Assembly: GCA_030765055.1 (NCBI GenBank)
Contig: CM060950.1
Span: 22,447,876-22,511,875, forward strand
Length of the DNA stretch: 64,000 bases
Origin: Mantis religiosa
Taxonomy: Eukaryota > Arthropoda > Insecta > Mantodea > Mantidae
Direction: 5' to 3'
This document shows, piece after piece, positions 10,863-22,381 of this stretch; position 1 is the stretch's first letter; each line of letters starts with the position of its first letter. The position numbers were made by a program, and so were the translations under genes. A model generated the notes under the pieces. That model worked only from the letters and a program-made list of their open reading frames with translations. It searched no databases and had not been told where the DNA came from.

Positions 10863-13215
10863 TTTTGTATCAATGTATACCGTTACAAACAACTCAGGGT
10901 AGGCGTTCCCCAACTCAGGGTGGGCTGAACGTCAATGAGCTAGATGAGTTTTGCAAACCAATGCGAAAATTCGAAATAAATGAGAAACCAATAATAATGT
11001 AATATTTGAAAAGGGTGAGCCAGTTTGGTCATGTGACCAAGTTAGAGAGGGGCTCAGAATAAGGTTCGAACTGAATCGTGAAGTAAGAAAAACTTACTTA
11101 AAAGGTGATACTACAGCAAGGACGTGTTCATACGCGTTAAGAAGAGAAGCGAAGATTTACAAGTCTGAAATGTAGGGAAGTTAAGGATAGCGCAACCAGC
11201 GTAAGTGGAAGCAGCATTAGAAGCTTATTAGGACAAAGTAGTCGCCGTATAAAGAAGAAATAGAAACCGCGCGGAAGTAACTTTAAACAAGTAATCCAGG
11301 GTTCAAGTAAAATTGAATTTATGTTAGGAATTTTACTAACAGGTGGTCAATGATCCAAGTCAATAAGCAAACTTTTAGGAGTTAAACCAAATAATTCTGC
11401 AACAAACAAAGTGTTATTAATACGACTGAGTAGCCAACGACCACCAAAATCCATTTACTACAACCATTCAGCTGAGGATAAGAGAACTCATAGCTCCAAT
11501 TAGAACCCAATCAATTTAACACTGATATGCGGGTTTGCCGCAGTTTTTAAAAATTACAGAAGTTCACAGTTTTCTGACAATCGTACTTAATCACTTGTAA
11601 CAACGAAACTGTGAATGAACACATTACAAAACAGCTGTACCCTTTCCATGTGTGTTGGAAGAGAGTTGAGAGAGCTAATGGTTTGCTTTCCCTTTTCCTC
11701 CAAGGATGCCAGTTTATAACTTTATGCTTCATAGAACTTCGGTGCAAGCACAGTCGCCCTAAAGATTATTTCACATTTTAAAATATGTACGTTGTAACCC
11801 ATTACACATAAAGTAATCCGTTTATACAGGTAATTTACGCAAACGGTTCCCGTTTCCAAGTTAGACAGCTTTCTGGCTTAGAGTATAATTTTACATGGGG
11901 AATAGTTCCGTTTCGAAATTTATTTTCCGTTTTTCCACTTCCGGTGTATAAGAGGTGCTTTTTGGGCAGGCTTTACGGTAATTCCTGTATTGGTAAATTT
12001 AATATTTCATTCATTATGTGTTGGCAAGTGGAAACAAAGAATAAAGTTTCATGTGATGGCAAATGTTGAAATAAATGGAATAGTAGAAACTTAATTTCTG
12101 GTTGTACCAACAATTACAAATGATGTATGTAATAATTGGTTGCGATTGTGTTTACATGTGGGAATTCATCATAAATTTCGAATACAGGTCTTTGAAGTTG
12201 GAAACAATGACATTCACTGAAATTATCGGTTCAGAATTAACTGTCAGGGATAAAAAAATTGACAATTGAATTCATTGACAATTGCCTAGAACGAAGCCCC
12301 AGAGAAAATTCCGGATAACATGTGAATTGTTAGGAAACAAATCTATACCATATTGCTGGGCATTGTGAACAGTTATAACACTTATTTAGAAAAAAAAAGT
12401 GAGGGAAACTCGACTCTTAGATTCTGTGCAGGGGGAAAAATTTTTTCAAGTTCTTTTTTCAGAAATAAGATGTACTCTGAAAACCCCGAGAAGCGTAATT
12501 CAATTGAAAAGACGGTCATCAGACCTTTCACATATACAGAAAAAGCAATAATTCCTTGTCCTATATGAAAAGAGGTAGAAGAAGATCAAGAAGCTAGTCT
12601 GTGTTAGATGAAAGAGTAATTGAAATTTTAAACCCAGAGTCTGCAACTCCACTATCTATTGCGATCAGCTCCATTGGGAAATTAGAGCCACTGCACAAGC
12701 AGAATATTAATCAAATATTGCAAACCAACAGGCTTAGACCGGAAAGAGTGTAAGTAGCTTGAATAAGTTACAAAAACGTAAACGTTCCCCAAAATTTGAT
12801 TTGACTGCATCATTCTTTCAGATACTTTCTGGGAAGATTTAAGAAAATATACCTCATGGCTGCACCAAAGGATCTTGTAGCAGTTCAGAGTTTGTACGTT
12901 TTGGATGCCTTTCTTTGGCACTGCATTAAGAGCAATTTCGGAAAATAATAACAAACAAAACTGTAGTCCAGCATGAGAACGATTCTGTGATATTTCTTAA
13001 AAGCATGGAGGACCTTTAAAACATGTAGAAGGGAATACACTATGGCAGTAAATGCTTGTGAGGCTTCGTTCTTTGTGAGACAGACTTAATGTTTCGGTTA
13101 GGTACATCACTTCAAATCAGGCCAAACCCAGATAATGACAATGATGATATGACAATAATGATGACAATGTCAATGTCATTGACAATGATGACGATAACGA
13201 ATACAAAGATGACGA
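10863..13215. other. no recognised gene
   Basis: A long AT-rich stretch with only short frames. It ends in low-complexity GACAATGATGA repeats at about 13134-13215. Confidence 0.5.
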
Positions 13216-13470
13216 TGGATTTTTTTGTTGTTGTTGTAATTTACATCCTCCGACATTAAGTCATATCGGACGATGAGTGGAATGGGTGAAATGATGCTCA
13301 AATGAGTCCGGGTTGCATGGAGTTTAGAGTTATGAAAAATTAGTCTTTCAGGATAAGGAGAAACCCCGGAAAAATCTCATCCTGGTAACTCACCCTGGCC
13401 GAGATTCGAACTCGGGACCTCTTGAACGTGAGGCAGACACGCTACCATGTACTCTACCGAGACGGGCAGA
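13216..13470 (-). mobile_element. S2 SINE, near full length
   Basis: The minus strand carries the tRNA-like head (CTCGGTAGAGTACATGGTAGCGTG, box B GAGTTCGAATC) and the full S2 body, ending in ACAACAACAACAAA on that strand. It lies between GAT-rich and ATC-rich simple repeats. Confidence 0.85.
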
Positions 13471-14059
13471 TTATCATCATCATGATCATCATCATCATCA
13501 TTATTATTATAACTCATGTAAAACTTTAGCATAACATACTTTGGTGTGCATATTATACATTGAATCCTGAGTAAGATACTTCAATTAGAATTTCAAACAG
13601 AACAAACCGAAATTGCGAATTTTAGAAATTCTATGGTTAGGTCACTTGGTTCGCAGCTGACCGATCCTGCCCTACACTGTTAACCCATACATTTCTGAGC
13701 CTACCGTATTATTTTGTTCAGCATTTCGGCTCCACAAGATCATTTTTAATTATTTATTGCAAATTCTCTCAAGAATTCAGGGGCCACACAAATAAACTGT
13801 GTGCCCATATTTCGTCAATTTCAAACCGCAAAGTTCACTGTAAACTGAAAAGAAAGAAAAACACAATTGTCCTATTCATGCATCGCAATAAGGAGGTGGG
13901 TTACAAATACCTTTACAAATTCACTGATAGATATTGCCACACCGCGATCACACAAGTTGGTGTGAGATATAAACAAGCACTCAAGGTCAGGTGACGTCAG
14001 GATGTGAGTTGTATTATTTATAAGTAAAAAGACCTTTCGCGTCTGCAATTCAAGAAGCC
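13471..14059. other. short (ATC/ATT)n repeat, then no recognised feature
   Basis: A trinucleotide run of ATC and ATT occupies about 13471-13512. The rest is AT-rich with no gene or repeat I can name. Confidence 0.5.
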
Positions 14060-14645
14060 TCCAATCCCGGAAGTATTACTGCTAGCGGCAGATATATAAA
14101 AGCAGATGCGAGGCTTAGAGTCAGTAAGACCCAATCAAAAAACCTACATCACCTTCATCCTACATACTTCAATACTAATCCTACCTGCGGTAAAACCCTT
14201 AATGGGTGGGCACGCAGCAAAAACCTTCTGGCTCTATACAGCCAGCCAGCACGAGCGAGCGAGTCAGGAAGTAGGAGCTGGAGTCATAGAGTGGTTGGAA
14301 GCGAGTGTGTTACATCCTAAGCTCCTCGATAAGTCAGTAGGCTGTGAGCCTGGCTGGGGGCTGTTAATGGGTCAGTAATTGTGGCTGCGGACGAGGGAAC
14401 GCCGAGCTGTGGTACCGGCAGCGAAGTAATTTTCGAGTGGATGTAAGAGCTGTGTTCGTAATTAGTGTGTAGCTCCGTGTTAGAGGCGGACTTGTGTATA
14501 GGTCAGAAAGATTATATCAGCACAAAGATTGCGTGATAAAGAGGGAACATTGTAAAGGCGTTTTGAAGTGTTACAGTTGAGTAAAATAAAGGGCAATTAT
14601 ACCTTAGTATTGAGCTAACGATTTTGGTAAAAATAAACAAGATTT
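14060..14645 (+). mobile_element. LTR-like element L2, copy 1
   Basis: A TATA box-like TATATAAAAGC near 14093 is followed about 490 bp later by an AATAAAG signal near 14585 and then AGCTAACGATTTTGG. The copy at 59490-60125 shares the segments GGGTCAGTAA, GCCGAACTG-like, GGCAGCGAAG and AGCTAACGATTTTTG. A TATA box and polyadenylation signal in one non-coding unit is typical of an LTR. The edges are not defined. The 90-codon frame at 14106-14378 is probably fortuitous. Confidence 0.5.
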
Positions 14646-16339
14646 AGGGTAAACTTTGTCGCCTTTTGCCACAATATGTCCTGGTTCGTCCCATATCACT
14701 TTTAAAATGAGACGAAAGACAGCAGGACATGGAGGATACTTTTGTACATTAAATTTATAAGTGGGACTTGGCACCAGAACGCCGGAGAAAAAAAAAAAAA
14801 AAAGCGCGTCCATGATACAGGATACGCAGAAAGGATGTTTATCCTAACAGCGCTCCTATCTGAGATGGGCATGGGTTCGGCCTTTGAAAGCCAATGGGGT
14901 AAATAGGGTAAATTCTATTGTGTTTTAAAAGCAACCGTAACGAGTGGACTGTTCCTTCGACCACGGCAGAACACAGTGGAGAGGCGGTATATCCCCTTAG
15001 GAGTGGAATAACGCGTGCTTTAAAGGTATCATCATCTGCGGGTGAAGTGATATACACATTTGTTAAAAGGTACGAATTGCGTGTAAAGGCACAAGTACGG
15101 TAGGGTAAGAAACAAAAGGATACTTTTAAACAATGATTTCATATATGTAAGAACTATGCGTCTACTTAAAATTCTACCTGAGAAGAGACTCCTAGAAACA
15201 CTTCCAATCCTTCGCTCCTCAACTTTCTGTAACAGCTGATTAGATGGACGACAGAGCAACAAAAAACGACAGACAAACTTTCCTCAGCCGCCGACATACT
15301 TTCGCAAAATATTCAATACTTTAGAATATATTTGAGTTACAATACCTGAATTACGTCTAAGAGCTTTTGGAGTTGTAGACAGGGGGCAAAAATAAGCAAA
15401 ATATTTTGTGTGGCCGGAGTTGTTAAGGCATGCACCGGTGAACAGAAGTTTCGCAATCAGATGATTTTCAGGTTTCCCTCAGTCGGGGTGGTACCTTAAA
15501 CTTAGGCCTCAAAAATTATATTCAAAAATATATTAGACCAATGTCCGCCGCCATTGCTACCATATGTATTCAGATCGGATGCTAAGCATTGCCAAAAATA
15601 TTAAGGCATAGTGCTATCGATTTAATTTCCATTCTGAGAAGAGATACCTTTGACCTCGAACGCCCGGAACCGCACGAAAAATATAAGAAGATTTTGCACA
15701 TAGGAAGATGGTGTTGCGAGATTTACTTATGGGTAGATGTTGCAAATGGTGGAATTGAAATTCTAGTACATTTATTCGAGATTCCTCAGCTGCTCAGGGA
15801 TTATTATTATTACTATTATTTTCTTTAGGGAGTAGTCGCAGATGAGAGAGAAAATAAGATCGTGTGCAAATAAAATAACGATAATTCTCCTTTTGTTCTC
15901 AAAATTCTAATTTAATTTGTAGATAAACTTTTTAAAAAACAATCTTTCCAACACTGAAAAAATATACATTCTTGTCAACGTTAATATTACTTGATCTGAA
16001 TACTTTGTAAAATGCTTTTACAAGACTTCATGCACCACAACGTTTCTGAAAACACGCAGACATTATCTCATACGTCTGTACTATTTGAAATCTGAACAAA
16101 GATCACCTCCTCTAGTATTGGTTTTTATATCATTTTCGTTAGTATGGAAATCGACATTCTGTTATTGGTCCATTTTACAACCAACCACAACTATATTCAT
16201 TATAATATTACATAACTTATCTATAATTATTCTTCTAGGTAGTTTTTCAAACCTTTTTAGCATTAAATTAACTTTTCTTCTTAATTTAGGTTAATTTTTA
16301 ATTTTTTTAATTTTTTATTTCAAAATTGATTGGCTTTAC
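14646..16339. other. no recognised gene
   Basis: Contains an A-run near 14788-14805 and an AT-rich part from 15790, including a short TTA run. Small frames overlap on both strands. No family was recognised. Confidence 0.5.
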
Positions 16340-16389
16340 AACATTTTTTTACAGGAACCATTTATTGAACAAATTCATCCAGGTAACAT

Positions 16390-16896
16390 TACAGGTATTC
16401 TCAGCCAATGTCTACGCACTTGTTCCATCGTTCTGGCAGCTTCCGTATTTGCGTAGCAAACCATTCTTTGGGGTTATCCCGACGCCACTGATGAACAACT
16501 ACATGAAGTTCGTCATTAGTGGTGAACTTCTTACCCCACATGACCTCTTTCATTGAGTCGAATACAGCATAGTCACTAGGAGCCAAATCGGGGGAGTATG
16601 GAGGTAGTGGCAGCACAGCAAACCCTAGTGCACGAATGGTGGCCATGGTCTGGTGACTGGCATTGGTGGTCTTGCATTGTCTTTTTGGAGAACACCACGG
16701 CCCCATTTTTGATGGCGGCGTTGTTGAATGCGTCGGCGGAGTGGTTGCAGTGAATTGCAGTACCACTCACTGCTGATGGTGGTATTGGGAGGAATCAATC
16801 CACCAGCAGTATCCCTTCCTGATCCCAGAATACCGTTGTCATGTGTTTCCGAACGAATAGTCCTGGCCGTGACTTTTTGGGACGAGAGCTCGCAGC
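16390..16896 (-). pseudogene. mariner-like transposase, C-terminal half (M3)
   Basis: Minus-strand frames encode the catalytic half of a Tc1/mariner transposase. A QKDNARP block carries the second catalytic aspartate, PPYSPDLAPSDYAVF the third, and the tail LPERWNKCVDIG is typical of the mariner C-terminus. The blocks fall in two overlapping frames (16625-16948 and 16401-16766), so at least one frameshift separates them. The missing N-terminal half is found beyond the LTR element at 19121-19700. The protein cannot be made as one piece. Confidence 0.85.
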
Positions 16897-16900
16897 ATAC

Positions 16901-17459
16901 TGTGACTTTGTGGGTTCGTGAAATGAAAAGTCCAATTTCACCACTCAAAAATGTTCTTTATTTCTGCCGACTTACAGTTAAACACTTGCCAATTACGCAG
17001 AATTGCGTACTGCACACAATTACAATTCACCAGCTCGTCCGTTACAATTTCACTTGTACTCGCGATTACATCAACTCCGATACTCATACACAGTTACGTA
17101 CAGTCTTCCGTTGCACAATCTTTTCGTTCATTAACACGTCACTGACTAACACTGCCTTCTTACACCAAGAACTGTCTCCTCCCTCACACACTGACTAACA
17201 GACTTCACTTCGCTCCGGCAGCCCCTTTTTATAGGAATATCGCAGCCTTCTGGCTTTCACAGGAAGGTTCCAGTAGATGAAGGATCCCGTAATTTCCAGA
17301 ACACAGGTGAAAGAGAAACAGACCGCACAATCATGTTTCTTTCCCCAGCCGTCCCTGTCACCACTATAAGACGGACGAGGGGGAGGCGTGGCTAACACGG
17401 ACTTCCCCTGTCTTCCGCTCTCAGCCGCTTCCATAGGGTGTTCCAACGCCCGGGTGACA
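16901..17459 (-). repeat. 3' LTR of the element at 16901-19116
   Basis: On the minus strand it begins TGTCACCCGGG and ends CACAAAGTCACA, with the usual TG...CA ends. A TATA-like CTATAAAAAGGGG lies near 17229 and an AATAAAG polyadenylation signal near 16955. Compared with the 5' LTR only a few substitutions are visible. Confidence 0.92.
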
Positions 17460-18512
17460 CTGCTCCCTCCTCAAAGCTGTTCGCCCCGAACAGCACCATC
17501 GTAGCGTGCTAGGCGGTCCAGGTGTACCACCAGCATCTGCCCGGAGTCTGAGCCAGAAGTAGCGCTGCCGTAGTTTGTGAATCATACGGTTCGCTCCCAG
17601 GTGTCCTCCTGAAGTACCGGCGTGCACTTCCTCCAAGACTTCCGGGACCTTACTCCGGGGGAGTACCAACTGTTCTCTCTGCGCCTTCCCATCGGGTGAC
17701 TCCCATACCCGGAACAGCACGCCCTCTCTGGTCTTCAACGAGTCCCATTGCGCCCAGTACGACTTGTAGGTGGCGCTCCTCGGTGCAATGTCCTCCCAGG
17801 TTGGTCTCATCCCTGCCTCCACTTCCCTCAAGAGTGGCCCCAAGTCTGCGTCCGCCAGCTGCTCCCTCCTCAGGCCTGCGCTATCCCAGCCCTCAGCAGG
17901 CACTGCCACAACTACTCGGACTGCTGCGGCACGCTCCTTCTCTTCCACTCTTGTGCGCTCATGGCCGTCCTGGATCTGCGATAGGACACCTCCAATGTAA
18001 TGGTCGCTAGCGTCGGTGTCCACAATGAAGGCGCCACCCGGTTGTGGGAAACCCAAAATTAGAGCACTGCACAGGGTCTCCTTCGGGTGCTGGAAAGCGT
18101 CTTCGGCGTCCTCCGTCCACACATAAGGCCGGTGTTCCTCCGTCAGGCGGGTGAGGGGTTTTGTGATGTTGTCGGCCTTTTCCTCTAAATCATTAAGGCT
18201 GTCGTCTACTTGACCCATCCGCTTGCCCAGATTCGTGACGTCATCCCTCACGCCGGCCAACCGTTCCTCAAACTTTGCGGCGAGAACCTCGTTCGCCGCC
18301 TTCATTTCCGTGGCCAGACTGCTGTTCGCTGCTCTCATTTCTGTGGTTAACTCGGCCTTCAATTCTTCCATCTTCTCGGTGATGTTGTCGTTAGCCGTCT
18401 TCATTAGTTTCAGTTCCTCGGCCAGGCTGTTACTTGCCGCTTCCGTCTTCTCTGTTAATTCGGCCATCATTTCCATCATCTTCTCCAAAAAAAATTCCAA
18501 TGCTGCGTCCAT
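17421..18512 (-). CDS. fused Gag / RNase H / integrase-zinc remnant frame
   Basis: One open frame of about 363 codons runs from an ATG at 18512 to a stop inside the 3' LTR; upstream codons are open to 18605 but lie partly in the LTR. The first 120 residues form a charged, leucine-rich coiled coil like the start of a Gag protein (MDAALEFF...). It then jumps to the region between reverse transcriptase and RNase H, with PLTRLTEEHRPYVW and the RNase H start FIVDTDASDHYIGG. It next jumps to the integrase zinc-binding region (VHAGTSGGHLGANR...YFWLR). The reverse transcriptase palm, most of RNase H and the integrase catalytic core are deleted. A last junction joins sequence whose other frame reads like the integrase C-terminus (HLDRLA). 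The frame is open across the first two junctions, but the product cannot copy or insert DNA. Whether it is expressed is unknown. Confidence 0.7.
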   Translation of the reverse strand: MDAALEFFLEKMMEMMAELTEKTEAASNSLAEELKLMKTANDNITEKMEELKAELTTEMRAANSSLATEMKAANEVLAAKFEERLAGVRDDVTNLGKRMGQVDDSLNDLEEKADNITKPLTRLTEEHRPYVWTEDAEDAFQHPKETLCSALILGFPQPGGAFIVDTDASDHYIGGVLSQIQDGHERTRVEEKERAAAVRVVVAVPAEGWDSAGLRREQLADADLGPLLREVEAGMRPTWEDIAPRSATYKSYWAQWDSLKTREGVLFRVWESPDGKAQREQLVLPRSKVPEVLEEVHAGTSGGHLGANRMIHKLRQRYFWLRLRADAGGTPGPPSTLRWCCSGRTALRREQCHPGVGTPYGSG

Positions 18513-18557
18513 GGTTGTAATGTTCGGTGATGTTATCTTCCCGCTTCCTGACACCAG

Positions 18558-19116
18558 TGTGACTTTGTGGGTTCGTGAAATGAAAAGTCCAATTTCACCA
18601 CTCAAAAATGTTCTTTATTTCCGCCGACTTACAGTTAAACAATTGCCAATTACGCAGAATTGCGTACTGCACACAATTACAATTCACCAGTTCGTCCGTT
18701 ACAATTTCACTTGTACTCGCGATTACATCAACTCCGATACTCATACACAGTTACGTACAGTCTTCCGTTGCACAATCTTTTCGTTCATTAACACGTCACT
18801 GACTAACACTGCCTTCTTACACCAAGAACTGTCTCCTCCCTCACACACTGACTAACAGACTTCACTTCGCTCCGGCAGCCCCTTTTTATAGGAATATCGC
18901 AGCCTTCTGGCTTTCACAGGAAGGTTCCAGTAGATGAAGGATCCCGTAATTTCCAGAACACAGGTGAAAGAGAAACAGACCGCACAATCATGTTTCTTTC
19001 CCCAGCCGTCCCTGTCACCACTATAAGACGGACGAGGGGGAGGCGTGGCTAACACGGACCTCCCCTGTCTTCCGCTCTCAGCCGCTTCCATAGGGTGTTC
19101 CAACGCCCGGGTGACA
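18558..19116 (-). repeat. 5' LTR of the element at 16901-19116
   Basis: Exactly 559 bp, the same as its partner, with the same TATA-like and AATAAAG signals. On the minus strand it precedes the primer-binding-like site at 18557-18539. Confidence 0.92.
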
Positions 19117-19120
19117 ATAC

Positions 19121-19700
19121 TTTCACTCCAAAAACTGACGTTTCTTTTCCGGAGTCTCGTGGAGAAGCCATGATTCGTCAACGGTGACCAGTTTCGCAAA
19201 GAATTTATCTGGATCTACACTATACTGTTGCAGCAATTATTGGCATATCTCCACATGCTTCTGTTTCTGCGCATTGGTGACGGTATGTGGCACCCATTGG
19301 GTACACACGTTTTTCATCATCAAATCTTCATGGGTTATGGTGTGGAGGGTTTCCCGTGACAGGCCTGTTGCCTGTACCAATTCATCAAATGTAATTCGCC
19401 TGTTCTCCAATATCAGGTTACTGACAAGCTGGGTATCTTTTGTATTGTAGTTGCTGGACGCCCAGTGCTTTTGCATTTTCAGCACAGTCCTTGCCGTCCT
19501 TAAATTCCGACGCCCAACGCAACACGAACTTGCGACTTGCTCCAAACTCCCCACATATTGCCACTAAACCTCTTGTGGATGTCTGAAGCAGTCAATCCTT
19601 CCCTCCAGAGAAGCCACACAGTCCACCTTTGCCCATGCTTGTCTGCTTCCATGTTGTTTCACTGATGTTCATAAGCATACTCACAAGACGGTACAATAGC
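19121..19700 (-). pseudogene. mariner-like transposase, N-terminal half (M3)
   Basis: Minus-strand frames encode the helix-turn-helix part (GASRKFVLRWASEFKDGKDC), then a 105-codon frame (19237-19554) with the second DNA-binding helix region and WVPHTVTNAQK. A frame at 18852-19199 reads LTNHGFSTRLRKRNVSFW, comparable to the HETP-type strand near the first catalytic residue. Frameshifts separate the pieces, and the LTR retrotransposon interrupts the gene after this point. Confidence 0.75.
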
Positions 19701-19741
19701 TGTTCCAGTGCGCCATCTATGGAAAGTAGCAACATCATCTG

Positions 19742-20650
19742 GTTTTTTATTTTTATTTTTTTATTTTTTATTTTTTATTCTGCATTTCTTATGTCTTGGC
19801 CTCTAGATGCTATACCAAGACACACTCTTACAATTTTATATTTACTCAAACATAATAATTATATTGATATTTACAAACATTTTGCAGAAAAGCGAACCTA
19901 CACTAACCCATCTAATCTAACCTAACTAATCTAACCTAACTAATCTAATTGCTACAATTGTAGCTTACAATTTTCACAATCTAAACTACTTCCACCTTCC
20001 TATCCCTAATAAATCATCTATCCTTTTGTTCTTGTGTTGATGTTGTCTTCTTCTGTCGCTTCAAATCCTTCTGTTGAATCCAAGATTGTCCTCTTCTATT
20101 AACCCTTCGACTAGGTTAAGTACCTCTTCTTCCTTTGGTTGTTGAAGCTAGGTATCCATATTCTGTCCTCGAAGTCGTTCTGATCTTCTTGGTGTGGTAG
20201 GTGGTTCACGATATTTATGTTGAAGAGTGCCTCTTACTCGTCGTTGCTGCTGTCTTTGTTGATTATATTCATCCATTATTATTGTTGAGACCTTTTCCGC
20301 TGCCAGTTCTAGTATTTTAAAATCTTCCCTCTTCCTCATTATGTTCCGTATACATTTTCCTGCTAATTCTTTCCTCTCTTCTTCTAGCTGTTGTGTATAC
20401 TTTATACATTCAAATAAAGCATGTTCCGGAGATTGCGCACATGAATTCACCTGTCTTTCCTATCTTCTTAAAGTATGTCTTGTACGGTCCATGTCCTGAA
20501 ATGTATTGTATTCCACTTCGTTCTGGTTGGATCTCCTTTAACTTTAACTTCTCATTTATACTAGGAAAGAATCTGCCATCATCTGGTGGCAGTAGACGGT
20601 ACAATCGCCTATCTTCACCCATACATCGACACATATTTTAAACTGCTTCT
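19742..20650 (-). mobile_element. LINE 3' end, 5'-truncated
   Basis: The minus strand ends in an A-rich tail (plus-strand T-rich run 19742-19776), as expected of a non-LTR retrotransposon copy. The element is cut off near 20650, which fits incomplete reverse transcription. It lies directly against the edge of mariner M3. Confidence 0.7.
20148..20640 (-). pseudogene. LINE reverse transcriptase protein, C-terminal remnant
   Basis: Two minus-strand frames (20410-20634 and 20148-20450) carry the end of a Jockey-like second protein. The first has SGHGPYKTYFKKIGKTG with a nearby cysteine; the second has CAQSPEHALFECIKYTQQLEEER. This matches the pattern of the C-terminal cysteine/histidine motif (C...C...EH...C) that follows the reverse transcriptase in this clade, with a frameshift between the halves. 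The reverse transcriptase and endonuclease themselves are absent. Confidence 0.7.
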
Positions 20651-21164
20651 TTGAAGGAGTTATTGGGGAAGTGCCAATCCTGATTAAACGAACTAAATAT
20701 TTAATTTTCCTTCCTCTAATAATGCAATAAATTTTGCACATTCACTTGTTACTATAAACATACAATTTTATCTGATATAATTAAAATCAATTTTAAGTAA
20801 AGTTAGACATTAGATAACAGTTTCAAAACGTACTTAGAATAACAATAAATCATAAACAAAACAGTGGTCTGTGTCATTGCTAAGTAAACCGTTGCGTTCT
20901 ACTTCCAGTAACGTTTTAATAGAGACAAAGTGACAAAATATGAATACCACAGGAGGGAAATTATACGTAATTCAATAATATCGCTGTGTAATTATATTTT
21001 CAATAAATAGTGCTAAAACCCCTCTGCTTACAGTACTTAGTAACAGTGATAAATATACATATGCTACATTTCAAACGAGGTCTACCCGAAAGTCCGAAGA
21101 TGTTGGCCTCTGTTACCCGGGAGTGGTGGAAAACTCCGGGGATCTTTCCGTGGGGCATTACCTT
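20651..21164. other. no recognised feature
   Basis: AT-rich, with a C10 run near 21179 just beyond its right edge. No gene seen. Confidence 0.5.
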
Positions 21165-21580
21165 AAGTCTAAAATGCCCCCCCCCCATCGACAACAACGT
21201 CAAGATGGGTGGAAGTGGATACGCCACTACACGCGTCAACCCAGCAGGGAAGACTACCGAAAACCTCGGTGGGGCCGCCTGGTGATCTAGCACATCTTAT
21301 ACTAGCTCTGCAGGCTAGTACCCGGGACCTTTTAGGCAACCCTCTGCGCCCTCCGGGCGACCGAGGCGTGGCCGCAGGTAACCAATTTCCCGCGGGTTTC
21401 GGGAACACAGTGCCCCCTCGAGTCCAACCCAATCAGAACAACTCCCATTCTGGGAGGTGCTCGAATGTTCGGCCCGAGGTTCCTCTGGTATCACGAGTAT
21501 CTGTATCACGAGTGCTACAGGTCCGCAGCGCTCGCACTAAAGTAGCTGAAGGGGACGGATCCTCTACCCTACGGAGATAC
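21165..21580 (-). repeat. S7 GC-rich repeat, copy 1
   Basis: It matches 45278-45811 (plus), 49797-49935 (partial) and 51605-52135 (minus). Shared blocks include GTGGATACGCCACT, CTCGGTGGGGCCGCCTGGTG and CAGTGCCCCCTCGAGTCCAACC. The long frames on both strands (21209-21643 plus, 21169-21432 minus) are due to high GC content and are not conserved as coding. The copy at 45278-45811 shows that S7 moves with a 13 bp target duplication. Confidence 0.8.
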
Positions 21581-21891
21581 ATATACTACACACCTGATAG
21601 TCATTATATTAGTCTTCAAAGTGGAGATGCAAGACATCGATGAAGTGGTTAAAACAAAGTGGAAGAGCAACGTTCGTCAAACACTTTACATTTGCAAATC
21701 ATGATACAAGTATGCGAAATTCATAACCTGCATTTCGTCAAGGACACTGCAACATAGGTTTACACTTTAATGCAGGAAATTTATTGTAAATCATAGAGTG
21801 AAGTTTGATAATGAAATAACGATTATATATCTTTACTTCTCGTTCAGCCCATTGCAGTCTTACAGAATTAGTAAAGCTTCTGATATACAGC

Positions 21892-22130
21892 TTATAATGG
21901 TGCCAGACTGCCTGCCGTGCTAGGGGTCCCGGGTTTGATCCCGACTGGGGTTGGGGATTTTTCTCCAAGATAATTCCTCATCTTCCCCAGAGTCTGTAAG
22001 TATGAATGAGAGTGTGAAGGTGTGCGTAATCTAATGGTACAACTCAACGATTACGAGTTAACACCATCGATATGTACTAAATGAGAACGGCCGTCGATAT
22101 GACCACTGCAGTTAATGAAACAAGAAAAAA
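21892..22130 (+). mobile_element. S3 tRNA-derived SINE, copy 1
   Basis: A degraded tRNA-like head (TGCCGTGCTAGGGG, box B GGGTTTGATCCC) is followed by the S3 body: AAGATAATTCCTC, GTATGAATGAGAGTG, CGATATGACCACTGC. It ends in an A-rich tail. Copies at 24490-24755, 45174-46005 and 62430-62705 share this layout. Confidence 0.8.
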
Positions 22131-22136
22131 AATAAT

Positions 22137-22305
22137 AACATAAATGGTTCCAGTATACATGTGCCGAGTTTTGCATGGAAATGATTCAGAAAACTGCTGC
22201 TTTAATGGTCGTTTATTATACTAAGCATGTTTCCGTGCGGTTTCGATCGTTTGAGATCAAAGGTATTCCTTGTGAGAACGATTAACAACTTATATATAGA
22301 AATGA
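22137..22305 (+). repeat. dispersed repeat C, copy 2
   Basis: Similar to 4985-5140, with GAGTTTTGCAT, AAGCATGTTT and GCGGTTTCGATCGTTTGAG in the same order. Class unknown. Confidence 0.55.
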
Positions 22306-22381
22306 TGACTAAAATATTAATGTTACTATAGAATATTTGTACCACTTGTGCCACTTCTTATGGCTACACAAACAATGACAT

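Larger units (their letters stand above)
16901..19116 (-). mobile_element. Ty3/gypsy-type LTR retrotransposon, internal deletion derivative
   Basis: Two 559 bp LTRs (16901-17459 and 18558-19116) flank 1098 bp of internal sequence. The 4 bp ATAC at 16897-16900 and 19117-19120 is the target duplication. On the minus strand the internal part starts with a primer-binding-like TGGTGTCAGGAAGCGGGAA, which resembles the 3' end complement of tRNA-Leu, and ends with a polypurine tract GAGGAGGGAGCAG before the 3' LTR. A complete element of this type is about 5 kb, so most of gag and pol is missing. The near identity of the LTRs points to recent insertion. Confidence 0.93.
16340..19737 (-). mobile_element. 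mariner-like M3, split by an LTR retrotransposon
   Basis: Transposase sequence on the minus strand lies on both sides of the LTR element: the N-terminal part at about 19121-19700 and the C-terminal part at 16390-16896. Both halves meet at the ATAC target duplication of the LTR element. I could not identify matching terminal repeats, so both outer edges are approximate. Confidence 0.75.

Noticed and set aside
14106..14378. 90-codon plus frame as a gene
   Set aside because: It lies in the transcribed part of an LTR-like repeat and has no recognised motif.
21169..21643. 144-codon plus frame and 87-codon minus frame
   Set aside because: They lie over the GC-rich S7 repeat, and the frames are not kept in the other S7 copies.
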